In this document: piece after piece, positions 1 to 12,039 of the stretch
Position numbering within the stretch: the stretch's first letter is position 1
How the letters are laid out: each line of letters opens with the position of its first letter
Origin: Nymphaea colorata
Taxonomy: Eukaryota; Streptophyta; Magnoliopsida; Nymphaeales; Nymphaeaceae
Reading direction: 5' to 3'
Assembly: GCF_008831285.2 (NCBI RefSeq)
Contig: NC_045145.1
Location: 20,520,802 to 20,584,801 of the forward strand
Length of the DNA stretch: 64,000 bases
Notes under the pieces: generated by a model
Database searches by the model: none
What the model was told of the DNA's origin: nothing
The model's input: the letters and a program-made list of their open reading frames with translations, nothing else
Made by a program: the position numbers and the translations under genes

Positions 1-874
1 ATTCTTTATAATTGTAGATTTAGCAGCTTTTAAATGATCGAGATTTAAGTTCATAGTTAGTGCTCATATTTTAAAAGCTATGCACACACTAATATCAACC
101 ACCAAATCGATATTATTAAGTGACTTAGAAATAAACACGAGTTCAGCAACTTCCCAAATGATCAACCGATTTTCTTTTGATCCAACAATAAATTTACCTT
201 AATTAAAAGTTAATATTAGTATGCAATTAATGCTCATAACATCATACCTGGTGTGGTTTGTGTTCATATATAAAAAAAAAATTAATAATAAAATACAAAG
301 CATGATATCTAGCAACATCAAACCTTTTTAGCAAACTAAAATTGTTAAGAATGCACAAACTACTTGGTTGGAAAATAAAAACCAAAAAAATCCAATGCAT
401 AACTTAAATTTTACAAGAAAAATTTTAAGACTTAAAATTGCTAGCTCATAAAATCTGATTTGGTGCCTATTTTTAACATTTTTTTGGATCTTATAATTTT
501 CAATACTCCAAACATATCTGTTTAATTGGGTCAATCAAAACAAGGTTTAAACTATATATATATATATATATAATGTCTGCACACACACACACCACAAAGT
601 TGGGTAAGAGACAAAAACGAAGCCACCTAAATTTGTGTAAAAATTTCTTTTACACAATGTGAATATCATATCATGTTCATAAACACTAATTTAATGTAAA
701 ATTATGTTTAGTTCAAGTTATTTTTGTTAAAAAAAAGTTTTCCATTATCACACTTTTGATGCTATAAGAGCAGATTATTTTTTTATTATTAAAAAACACT
801 ATTACAGTAAAAAATGACTAAATGAGCAAAGATTATCAAAGAACACTTTAGTAATTTTTTAGTGAATTTTTGTC

Positions 875-928
<54 letters not shown>

Positions 929-2100
929 GAGCGCACAACGTCAAGCTCTAGCTTAAGGGAATCAATAGAAGGAGTAAGTGCTCGAGCACTACCTGTAGCC
1001 TTCTTGGACATTTTCAACCTTCACCAATTGAACTTCTCAACTTGGATACCATTGGCCTCGTGCAGTTAAGAAATATACTTTCTGTTTTCCACTTGAGTTG
1101 TGGCCGCAACATGCTGATACTTCTCACAGAAACAAATCAAGAGGCCTTGATGGTCCTGAAACAGCAGCATTTCTCACATAGTTTAGCAAAGCAGTAAGGC
1201 AGAAGTACCGAAAAGCACCACCTTCGAATTCCAAAGCAAGTCATGTCATTTGTCTTTCAAGTAATTGCAAGCATCATCTGGTAGTCGATTATGGGCTTGC
1301 TCTTTACGCGATTTTAGTTTTTCGTAGAAAAGCAAAATTGTTCCAGCTTCAGGTGCACATTTCTCCCATGAATCATTTATGGGAACGAGGTTTAGAAAAA
1401 ATGTGCACAGAAACAGATGTATCAACAGTTTGCAAACTCTGGTAACACATGCTGCGGCAAACATTGGATGCAGATAGATTCTTACCGGTTGCGCAGAGTG
1501 GACACCGTCATGCATTTCTTTACATGGAGACAGTTGATTGCTCTTGTTATGGTGCGGCAATTGCTTAAGTACTGAGATGATTATGGAACGATCCAACAAC
1601 ATAAAGAATCGAAGCTATGTTCTTAAGCAAATACTTTGCAGCTAAATCAAAAGTTCATGATCCAGAGACTTGGCCAAACAAGCGATCTGAAATTTGTGTC
1701 CAGTTTAAATCCTCGGTTCAGATAAAAGCAAAACGATAGTAATGACTTCTAATGAACAACGTATACGACAACCCACATGATCATGATTTACACGATATAC
1801 AGCAACCACAACTTTATCACATGCAAACATGTTTTGACTCTAAACTGTTTTGAATTAATAAAATTAATGTTAATTTGGAATTCTTTCACAAATCAGAGCG
1901 ATATACACTAATTCCAAACAATAAGTGTATACACTAGGGAGACCACAATAGTTGTAAAATATCCAAAAAATGATGCAAAATATAAATTAACATTCACTAG
2001 CTCATAAAGAGAAGAAAGAATAAGGCAATTCTTGAATACATCAAACTTACCGGTATGTCCTAAACCAAATTATTTCCATCCTGAAAATATCCAAACAGAA
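1..2100. other. AT-rich intergenic DNA, no gene recognised
   Basis: No reading frame here resembles a known protein. The stretch is AT-rich with a short AT/AC repeat near 556-592. A minus-strand frame at 1246-1602 looks faintly coding but could not be identified; it is treated under findings. Confidence 0.5.
873..928. repeat. compound microsatellite (CT)n-(AT)n-(AC)n
   Basis: Three uninterrupted dinucleotide runs follow one another: CT to about 893, AT to about 912, then AC to 928. This is seen directly in the sequence and is likely length-polymorphic. Confidence 0.9.
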
Positions 2101-2127
2101 AAAATAGACTTCATAAGTTACGAAAAA

Positions 2128-4610
2128 CCAAAGAAACCAACCATAGTTACATGCGCTTTGGACAAATTGACCACTAGTTTCCTTTGAAAAAGTTTTTTTT
2201 TTATCACCTACAGTCAATATTATATAAACTTAATATATATGTTAAAAAGTGTGAAAAACAACGATTGTATATATTAAGTTATATAACGTGACTAATAGTG
2301 ATATATAACAACAATCTATGGCAGTCGATGTTATATGATCTGTAACAACAAACTGTAACAAAGGCTGAAGTTGAATATGAATGACATATGGGTCTTTGCT
2401 TGCTCAAATAGTCGTTTCCACGTTGAAGGAAGAGGTGAAGGACTCTTTCTTCCGCTTCCATAAATTAAACATTAACACCACACCAGTCTAGCATATTTAA
2501 CTTTTCTAAAGAGTCTTTAAGAACGTCGCTGAGTCATTGTCTCTTTGACATCTGTAGAGTAGGTGCAGGCACAACTATTTTTGCCGAGACACGATTAGGC
2601 GTGAGTCTAGGCGCATCACCTGAATGGTGAATTTAGGCGATGAAGGTGGAGTAGCGCCTAGGCGACACACCTGGAGAGATGTTATTCTTTCTATTTCCCA
2701 TTTTTGCTGATGAACACACTTTCTTAGAAAGAGAATCAAGATTTGTAAATCAAACATCTCGTGCAACATTTAACCAATTCTGCAACGTTCAGTTGGGCAT
2801 CTGATAATCCGCCCCATGTTGCTTTCATTTCCACGTTTTTATTCCTCCCTAATCGTCCATAACCTCAAAGAAGACCACGCAAGCTCTAAGGTAGCTGAAT
2901 GGACTCCCAATTAACGAGTCCGGAACTAGATACAAAGCAATCTTCCAAGAAGCTTTACATTTGAATGAGTACACATCTTACCATAGTTCCTGCTAGCAGA
3001 AAACTTTATCATCAAGTTTACCCAAAACCCGTGTCTTCCCCAGAAAGAATTTTCCTCGTATTTAGCCAAAAACAGACATCCTTTTGCAGCTTTCAACAAG
3101 AACCAATTTGTTATCCCACAAAAAAAAAATCCTCAATTTGCATACAAACCAACCATGAGTTTTCGGAAATCACCATGCTTCTCTGTTTAATTATTCCAAC
3201 TCGGAAAAAACATCACATGAACTAATCCAGTCATAACGCATTAATCAACTTTAAGAATCATCAACTTTCATCCGCCCTTCATCGTTCACTGCTTACAGTA
3301 ATGCTATCAAAACATATAGGATTTTTTCGACCATCATCTACCACCAAACTGATCAAGTCGGTTTCATTTTGAAAGGCTTCTTGATTATTCATAGCACAGA
3401 AATATCAGACTATAGTATAACCATCTGAAACCATAAGACGTATCCCATACAGAAAGATAGCTTCCGCAAGTTAGGTAAAACCAAAGAAACCAAGCATAAT
3501 TGCTCTGCCTGTCGAACATGTAGCATCCTGTGTGTTTCAATGAGACATTGGATTTGTAGAAATTAAAATTGAAACTTATACACATTTTGGACAAAGTGAC
3601 CACTAGTTTCTTTTAATCTAGCTCTGTTTTATCATCAAGCTGTCAAGAAAGTAACCTCAACGGTCTCCTAGGAGACATCCGATAAAATTGGAAGAAAGTA
3701 GCCTCAACTGCTATGAGTAATACAGTTAACTGAGAGATGTTCATTATCAACTGTCTCCTAGGAGACATCCGATAAAATTGGAAGAAAATAACCACAACTG
3801 CTACGAGTAATACAGTTAACTGAGAGATGTTCACTATTTTATGCTTCCATGTTTTGCTGATGACACACTTTTCCAGGAAAAGATAACCAAGATTTTTGAA
3901 GCAAACATTTGGAGCAACATTTAACCAACTCTGTGAGGTTCAATTGATATCTGATAATCAGCCCCATGTTGCTGTTATTTCCATGTTCTTACTCCTTCCT
4001 GATCATAACCTCAAGAAGACCACGCAAGCTCTAAGCTAGCCAAATTCATGGACTCTTGTCTAACGATTCCGGAACCAGATACAAGCAAGTCTATCCTTCC
4101 AAGAAACTGAACATTTGGGTCAGTAGACATCTTGCCAGAATCCTGATAGCATAATCTTTATCGTTGCGTTTAGCCAAAACCCACGCTTTTTCCCTGAAAG
4201 AATTTAACCTCATATTTAGCCAGAACCAGACGTCCTTTCCCAGCTGTCACCAAGAACCTATGTGCTGTTCCACAGAAAATTTCCATAATTTGCACACCAA
4301 CCAGCCATGAATTTTTTGGCCAACACACCATGCTTCCTTGTATCAATTATTCCAACTTTTTGCAAACCCATAAAATGGATCAATCGAACCATCAGGCCTT
4401 AACTTCAAGAAAAATCAACTTTGATCAGTCACTTCGTAAGTTCCCTCCTTTCAGTAATGCTCACAAAACATACATAATTTTCAAGCCATCTTCTACCACC
4501 AAACTGAATAAGTAGGTTTTATTTTAGTAAGACTTCTTGATTATTCATAGCACAAAAATATCAGACTATAGCACAACCATCTAAAACCATGACATATCCC
4601 ATAGAAAAAA
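2128..4610. repeat. diverged tandem segmental duplication, unit about 1.1-1.35 kb
   Basis: Blocks recur in the same order. Examples are the stretch with CCAAAGAAACCA and GACCACTAGTTTC (2128-2190 and 3481-3610), the GCAACATTTAACCAA to AAGACCACGCAAGCTCTAAG block (about 2760-2900 and 3900-4035), and the block with ATTCATAGCACA and ATATCAGACTATAG (about 3387-3420 and 4542-4575). The copies carry many substitutions and several private insertions, so this is an old event. No gene is recognisable inside either copy. Confidence 0.75.
3655..3834. repeat. 90-bp tandem duplication
   Basis: Two adjacent copies with a 90-base period share TCTCCTAGGAGACATCCGAT (at 3664 and 3754) and AATACAGTTAACTGAGAGATG. 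They lie inside the second copy of the larger duplication and are much more alike than the large copies, so they arose later. TCTCCTAGGAGA is itself a perfect palindrome. Confidence 0.85.
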
Positions 4611-4619
4611 AAAAGATCA

Positions 4620-5220
4620 TTTTTTTCATTTTCAATTTCCTATATTATGTCTATAAGTATGCCTAAAGGCAGGATTCTGTGCTCAATCTCTGCTACCTCA
4701 AGCAGAAGCCCCACAATAGCTCAGGATGCTTTAATCTTTCACGTTGGCCGTCTAATGATGGACCTGTCGTGCACATAATTGATTCAACCGTAAACTGAAG
4801 AGTTAGAACTGTTTTAGATATTACAGTGTTGTCCCCATAGAAGATAGAAGAGCCATATGTATTGCTGCATATGGATTTGACATAATGTTTTTCCCTGATA
4901 ATACACTGTTGCAAATACCATAAAATAGAAAACCGATAAATGTTAAGAACAACAGAAAATAATGAGGATCCCGCATGGTGCCTTAATAACAAAAACTCCA
5001 AAGCTAAAGAACTCACAGATATAAGCCAGTAACAACCTACAAAAGCAAATGTAACAAGTAATATGGGTAATCGCTGGAAACTGGGGGAATTTACTAATTC
5101 CACATCAACCTAAAGATGAGAATACACGAAATATCTGTTCACTTTTCTTGCTGACACTGCTTGAACAAAACCATTTATTGGTGAAATCTCCAAAAGGATA
5201 ATCCATTCATCTCACGACAG
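4620..5220. other. intergenic stretch, no gene recognised
   Basis: A 136-codon minus-strand frame (4693-5103) is present but has no recognisable domain or supportive splice pattern. Nothing else is seen. Confidence 0.4.
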
Positions 5221-5225
5221 AGTAT

Positions 5226-5470
5226 CTGAGAAATTGATGAGCAACAGAACTTGCTGGGAGAGGACTGCAATAAACAAAAGGCCAAGCACAGCAGGGCACT
5301 AGCAATCTCCTACTAAACGAAGTTGTTGTCTCCTACAAGCAGTCGAAATCTCAGAAATCAATGAGCAACAGAACTTGCTGGAACAGAATTTCAGCGGACA
5401 AAAGGACAAGCACAGCAAGGCATCATTTCCTGCTAAATGAAGTAATTTTCTTCTACAAGCAGTCAAACTC
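5226..5470. repeat. 124-bp tandem duplication
   Basis: Two neighbouring copies share ATGAGCAACAGAACTTGCTGG (around 5238 and 5362) and TCTACAAGCAGTC, with a 124-base period and moderate divergence. No coding role is apparent. Confidence 0.8.
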
Positions 5471-6479
5471 GTGCGCAAGCCTGCCAACAATTGCTGTCAT
5501 TTGCCCTGTCTTTCCCTGTTTTCTCGGTCTTGTTCTTCCTGACTAGTGAAGCCACCAACAGTACTAAGTCCAAGAGGGGAAAACAAATACTCCATTTGTA
5601 TCCCCAGAAACGGGAGTCAGCAAAAGAAACCCATGATAGCAATGACAAGCATAGCCCTTTCTTCCAAGATAATGAACCCAAACCAGAAAAAGGCCACTAA
5701 AAAGAAACACATGAAACCCAACCGAAAGCATACAAGAAATTTCTCTGAAACTCTCGTTCGTGCTCTGAAAACCAAGTTAACTTAGAAACGAATTCAAATG
5801 GGCGAAATAAGCTGTCTCAAATTCTAGCATCTATACCTACCCTGTTAGAGGGATCGCAAAGAACATCAACAAGGGGAGTAAACTAAAGAAATGAAATGAT
5901 TGGTGATCCTGTCAAGGCAAGGTATTTCATTTGATCAAACTATACTTACATTGGGGCATTCATTGGTGCCCACTTAGAACGCGTAAAAGCTAACCCCGAT
6001 TAAGAAAGGTGAGATCGGGGCAATGGGCAGTGGGGCTTCAGTCAAATAATTTGCAGAAGAACTCAGAGGATATCGACCATGGCGGCCAAATCGCGAGGAA
6101 GCAGAATCCCGCCCCGAGAGTGAATGCTGCACAATAGAAGCGCTGGATCGCCATTGACATACCTCGGAAGGCAGTTGCAGAGACCCGCGAAAAACACCGC
6201 TTCAGAAAATCGAAATAGAGATGGCTTTCCAGGAGAGAGAGAGAGAGATTCCAATTGCGCGTAATTTTCGCCTCCGCGCCCTTTTTTTTTTTGTTTTTCC
6301 TCCCTTCTGCATCGATTTCCCTCCCTCTGTGGCGGGAAACGAAATGCACATTTGATTTTTCCTTTTTCTTGATACTTTTTTTCGTTTCGAAGCCAACAAA
6401 TTTCATGAAATCCATGATAGAGGCCAGTTCTGGGTGTTATACGGAACAAATTTTCTTTCGGAAAACATGCTGCACATGA

Positions 6480-8470
6480 TAACATCCGGGCAAGCCGCGC
6501 CCGTGACGGATTTTCCGAGCCAGGCCTGAGTGCCTGAAACCTAGCCCCAAAGTTTCACCCGGTTTGATTCAATTAAAATAAAAATTATAAATATAATTAA
6601 TATAATAATTTATATATAATTTATATTTTTAATAAAATAATGATAAAATTAAGTTATCGATGGTCTGACACCCAATTTTAAAACCTAAGCTCTAGTGGGA
6701 GAGAGTTGGTTATGTGAACGCTCACTCACTTAGTTTTAGGGTTAGCTTGCATAAAAATAAACATGGGCATCGGGCGGGCCTGGTCGGACTCATGCTGGCC
6801 TAACACTCGAAACCCAAGCCCAAACACGACTTGACACTTAAAACTCAAACCCGACCAAAGCCCGGCCCGGCCCAGCCCAACCCGATTAAATTAACAAATA
6901 TATATTTTTAATATAACATAATATATAAATATAATTAATTGTAATAAAATATATAATTATACATGTATAATAATAAAATATATATTTAAAAAAATATTAC
7001 TGGGCCAACTCGGGCCGACCTGATAATCGATCGGGCCGATCTGATGCTCTTTTTTTCAGGCTCGAGCCCAAGTCTAGCTGAGTATTGAGTACTTGCTGGC
7101 AGCCTCACCTGTACTTAGGCTTACATAAAAGTTTGTGCATGGACCTATACATATAACCATTTGATGACTACTAAGCCACTCACCTGTATTTATGACGTAG
7201 CACTTCATTTTCAAATAAAACATTTAGCAATATTAAAGCATGACCTATCACAGGGTCACCATTTTTTTAAAATTGACAAATAAGCGCTACAAAGTTCACT
7301 TGAGTGGTGAAGGAGCATGGAAATTAATGGTAAGTTGCAAAAAATAAATGCAAATTTCTTAAGGTTTTCTCTTTAAAACAGGCGTCCAAAGCAACCTATC
7401 AACAACTTGAGAGAGTAAAGCCTGAGAACCTTTAGGACCATTTAAGTTGACATTAAAAACCCATATGTCTTTTCAATTGACTATTTGGCAAAGTAACAAA
7501 TTATTAATGTCTCGTGAATCTGCCAAAAAAAATTAAGTAAATCTATAAAACAATTGTAATAATATAATATGAATTTACCCCATTATTTGAGATAGGTTCA
7601 TGAGACAGCAACAATATGTATGAGTAGGTTTAGCAGCAAGACATTATGAAAGTGTCATATGTAACCAATAAATATAACTCAATCTTTGAGGGAGATTCAT
7701 GAAATATCTCAAACGACTCATAAAGTAACTCGTTTCAAGCGACATAAAATTTATGACTGCTTCAGATGTAGGAAGGGAGCAATTTATTTAATGTGCCCCC
7801 AACCATAGATCTAAGTAATTAAGATCCACTTTCAATTATTATAAAACTTTGTTAGCTTTATCCATGATTAAGGCCAACACCTCAAATTTTCATGTCCCCA
7901 AGATTGTTCATAGGACCTTCTCTCCACCCCACCTTGTGGACCCGCGCGATCATGTTTGCGAGCCGAATACATCGAATGTCGCACATGACCAGGCTTTCTA
8001 ATCTGGATCCAATCCTGTTCAAGCACATGAACATGCTGCTGAAGTCGAGTGCAGATCAAGTGCCCCAACCTTAATTCACAAGCAAAGGTGGAGTCAGAAA
8101 TTTTTGGCTAAGAGGCACTAATAATAAATTTTAAACTTTTAAAAGGCACCAATATTTAAATGAAAAAAATTACTCTAAAGTATCAATTATAAATATAAAT
8201 ATTTTTTGTGACTTGATGTGAACAATTGCCCATAAGTTGCCCATACCTGCCTCCGCTCCAGTTCACAAGGTAGATTTTCAACAGCTACTTGAGAAAGTAC
8301 TTACTCCTTGGTGTTGAAAGGAAGAGGTACTTCTATCCAAATTATGAGATGTCTCGACTTTTAAACTTGGGAAAATTGGTCACAACATCAACACGATCAC
8401 CAACTATCTCAAATATAAAATTCACCCCAGTTGTGACCAAAAGCAAACATGCATTGAAAGTAGTAATAGA
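6480..8470. other. intergenic DNA with GGCC-rich arms around AT-rich cores
   Basis: Between about 6483 and 7090 short GC-rich stretches built of GGGCC, CGGCCC and CCCGA words flank pure AT-rich cores. This composition is often seen in plant non-autonomous transposons, but no exact terminal repeats were found. The rest, to about 8.47 kb, shows no gene. Confidence 0.35.
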
Positions 8471-8479
8471 AAACTCATT

Positions 8480-8800
8480 TTTTTTGAAAAAAAAACACTA
8501 AACAAACTTGACAAATTAACTAGTTGTTTAAAACTTAAAAAAAAAAAACACTTTTTTATTTTTTTTAATGTCAAACAATTTTTTTACATTTTCTATTTTT
8601 TATTTTTTGCAAATCTACTTATATTTTGATATTTGTGTTATAAGTTTTTCATTTATTTTATTTTTCTCTCAATTTTAGTTTTTTAAAAATTTTAAAACTT
8701 TACTGTATTTTTTCATTCTTTTCAAGTTCACCGTATCATACTCGAGAAAACCTTATCGTTTAGACTTCAAGACGTTATTTGTGACTATGATTGAAACTAA
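8480..8800 (+). repeat. dispersed A/T-rich repeat, copy 1
   Basis: A T-rich block is followed by TTTTCAAGTTCACCGTAT, a short spacer, then CCTTATCGTTTAGACTTCAAGACGTTATTTGTGAC-like sequence. The same order recurs at 33.77-34.15 kb on this strand and in reverse complement at about 11.76-12.03 kb. Termini were not defined. It is a repeat family of unknown class. Confidence 0.6.
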
Positions 8801-9700
8801 TCTAGAATTTAAAATCCCATATTGAATTTGGCAACTGGTAATAGTAGAAAAGAGGTAACTGGATTTGACATCTCAAATGTTGTTCCTTGTTCACGTCTCA
8901 CAGCTCAATCACTGAGGAGCATGCGTCTGTGGTGTGTTCCCAGTTTTGAGTTAGACACACCATGTGAAGTGATTTTATGAATCGTCCTTGTGAAAACTTT
9001 TTCCCGGCCAATCGGTGACGAGCTAAAGTAAACATTGCAGTTTCAAGGGGAAAATTTCAATCTCTCTCTCATTCTTTTGACTGGTAAAGCTGAGTTTAGA
9101 TAAACTCATACCAACTTTTGATCTCCTTCAACCAGGAAAGCTAAAGTCTATCAAACAAGTAACATGAACTGCCATATGTTGACCTTTTTATCTGTAAAAA
9201 ACAAAAGACCAATTAACTTCAGCCAGCTGGTAGAATGCTTGTGGAAGCAGCGCCACATGTCGCCGGAGCTCAGTCGGACTTAAGATGGCCCAATCTTTGT
9301 CTGCCTGACTGAGCTCAAGGCTGAATATAGTACTCCAGCCTTTGACTTGTAATGGAGTGTGTCCAAACTTATCTTCACATGGATGTTATTAGTACTCAAT
9401 AACTCTCTCACTCTCTCTCCCCCTCTCTCTCTCTAAACACACTCCACCGCCGCACCATGTAGCCAGATCATGTATGTCGAAGACATACATAAGAAATGTT
9501 TACCGAGAATTCATCTCGAAGATTGAAGCAGATTCATGAAAGACTAACATTGTCAAATGTTTCGTTAAATATCAACCCGATCTATGCTATCTGGTGTCAC
9601 GAGACACTGTGCAAAACATTCATTCAAGATGTGATACTGTTGCCAATCGGCCCTTGACTCTTCAACGATCTCAACCATAAAAATGTAAATAAGGTTTTAG
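8801..9700. other. intergenic DNA, no gene recognised
   Basis: A short CT-rich run lies near 9404-9435. No coding similarity was recognised on either strand. Confidence 0.45.
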
Positions 9701-9701
9701 C

Positions 9702-9905
9702 CGATAGAAGCGGTGGTGGCTAACCGTAATTCTGATAATGAGAATGTACTTATACATTTTATGTAGCATCTAACCCGAAGACGTATGGATATAATTAGAG
9801 AAAAGTTACCCAATAGAAGTGGTAGTTGCTAACTCTAATTTTGATAATGAGAGTGTATCTGTACATGTTAGAGAAGACCTATCAATATAATTAGACAAAA
9901 GTAAG
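9702..9905. repeat. 109-bp tandem duplication
   Basis: Copies begin at 9702 (CGATAGAAGCGGTGGT) and 9811 (CAATAGAAGTGGTAGT). Both contain TGATAATGAGA, GTGTA/GTACTT and ATATAATTAGA words in the same order. Confidence 0.75.
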
Positions 9906-10130
9906 TACTCCGAAATTGTTGTACACGAAAACATATTCAAGAAATAACACATACATACAAAAGAAAGATTAAATAAAGTAAATCCAAACTTAAATTTTGT
10001 TTTTGTTTATACCACTAGAATTTGAGCAGGTTTTTATAAAGCTTTCCTTTTAGATTCATGTGCCAGATCTGTTTCTCCAAGACAACTTATATCTTCATAG
10101 TCAGGATGAACACCGGATTATTTCCATGGT

Positions 10131-10469
10131 AGCGTTTGGATGATACACTAAAAACAAAAAGGGGTTTTATGATAGCTAGGTTCAAAAAAGGGGTTTATGA
10201 TAGCTGTTTTTTTTTTTTTTTTTTTTTTTTAAAGTTCTGTTTTTAATAAGTTTTGAAAAAATAATTGTGCTTAGGTAATATGACCAAAACATATTTTTTT
10301 AGGTGAACAGCCTGCCAGGTGTTATTCAACTCCATTTCAAAAAACACCTTTTGCTAAATATGAGTGGTGGCAAAACTAGCCTTCATTCAAACACATCTGA
10401 AATGACGTTTTGGAAGGAAAACCATTTTTTGCCTCCAAAAAATTGGTTTTGAGGTGTCATCCAAATGCC
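10131..10469. mobile_element. MITE-like element with GTTTGGATGA tips
   Basis: The left tip reads AGCGTTTGGATGATACAC and the right tip GTGTCATCCAAATGCC, so the ends form an imperfect inverted repeat. The interior has a 30-base poly-T run and no coding capacity. Similar tips occur at 23.3, 32.4 and 42.4 kb. The transposon superfamily is not assigned and no clean target duplication was seen. Confidence 0.5.
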
Positions 10470-11755
10470 GAGTCCAGCTCGAATCGATCTAGGCAATACC
10501 AGTGCGGCCGGCCTAACCCATCAACCTTAAATGATTTTTTTTTTTTTTGCATAATCAGTTAAAAGCAAATCCGAAATCCAACTAATCATAGGGCAGACGC
10601 ATGCACCTTGGAATGTTAGTTACATTTCAACTGAGTTTAGACTCGACCTGGATTGTGAACTCAACTTGATCCGAATGAGGTTTCAACTAGGGGCGGAGCC
10701 AGGAATTTTTTTGTTAAATGAATCAAACTATAGTTTTAAAATTTTAACAAGAACCAAAATAAAAAAATTTAAATTTACATATAAATTTTAAAAATTTTCC
10801 CTCCCCTCCACTCGTAGTTCCAACGATGGCAATCAAATCCTCCACTTATATATAAATAAATAAAAATTATGAGGTAGTAGTACGTAAATTTGGTAATTCT
10901 TTGGGGAACTAATTTTAGAAAACTTACTTTAACGTGAAAATCAAGTTCACCTCGATTAAACTCGCTTGCAAACACTTGTTTTCAACTTCGGATCCAATTT
11001 CAAAACTGGTTTTAAAATGCTCAACTTAACGTGAAAACGAAGTTTACATTCCGACATGGTTTTAATGGCACACGAAAGTGAGTTGTACAAATTAACGTAC
11101 ATAGCTTTTATGTCACGATATTTAACTGCGATAGAGGACGCAAAAAATGCGTCACCGTCGCTGCCATTTCAAGGATTGACGACTCCATAACGTGAATGGT
11201 AAAGGATGGGGCCGCCTGATATGGGCAGCCACAGAACCCAGGCCTTGCCTTTCACCGTTTCCAATCAGAATGTAATGTATTATTTCTTCTTTCTTTTTTG
11301 TTGGTCATTTGATCCATCAGTGGCCAAAAAGAGAAAAAGATGAAAGAAAAAGAAAGAAGGAATATTTCTCAAGGCAATTTGTGGGAACTGGCATTACAGC
11401 TATTGTATCATAAGCTAAAAATAAAGCACCAGAGGAGGAGGAGGAAAAGAAAAGAAGCAACACTGGATGCATGAATTTGGTATCTTTAGTTAAAGTGTTC
11501 TCCCTTTTTTGGGTCTAGACCAATTTTTTTCTTTATGTTTTTTTTGTCCTTCTTTTAAGTTGTGTTTCATAGCTTGGATAAGAAATCTAAGACGCTGCAG
11601 GTGGCTGCACCTTACTACAATGTCAAACCAATCAAACATGAATGTTGAGAAGTGGACTGAAATTCAGAACTTTTGCACCATAGATTATGCACCGGAAGAA
11701 ATTGTTTGAGAGAGAGATGCCGCGAAAAAGGTTGAAGCTCATCACCCTACCCCCA
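10470..11755. other. intergenic DNA, no gene recognised
   Basis: It contains a dispersed motif GGGGCGGAGCCAGGAATTTTT near 10688, which recurs in variant form near 8090, 13303, 29427 and 29625. No gene is seen. Confidence 0.45.
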
Positions 11756-11759
11756 GGGA

Positions 11760-12030
11760 CTCATAGTCACAAATATTTTCGTGTCTTAAACGGTGAACTT
11801 TAGTCGGATATAATACGGTGAGTAAAATCTTAAAAATTCGGAAAAAATAAATAAATGAGAAATCAATAAGACATCATCAAAAGATAAGTAAAAATTAAAA
11901 AATGAAAACAAACAATTTGACATAAAAAAACCTAAAATAAAAAAATGCAGAAGAATATGTTTCATTCGTGTTTTTCTACCATTTTATTCAGTTGACTTAT
12001 TTTTCACGTTTTCATTGCTTAAAAAAACAT
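11760..12030 (-). repeat. dispersed A/T-rich repeat, copy 2 (inverted)
   Basis: Read on the minus strand this carries CTCACCGTATTATATCCGAC, then TTCACCGTTTAAGACACG and TTTGTGACTATGA, matching the order in the copies at 8.5 and 33.8 kb. Confidence 0.6.
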
Positions 12031-12039
12031 TTTTTTGTG

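Noticed and set aside
4693-5103. 136-codon minus-strand frame
   Set aside because: Hydrophobic but without recognisable family or start context; probably chance in repeat-rich DNA.
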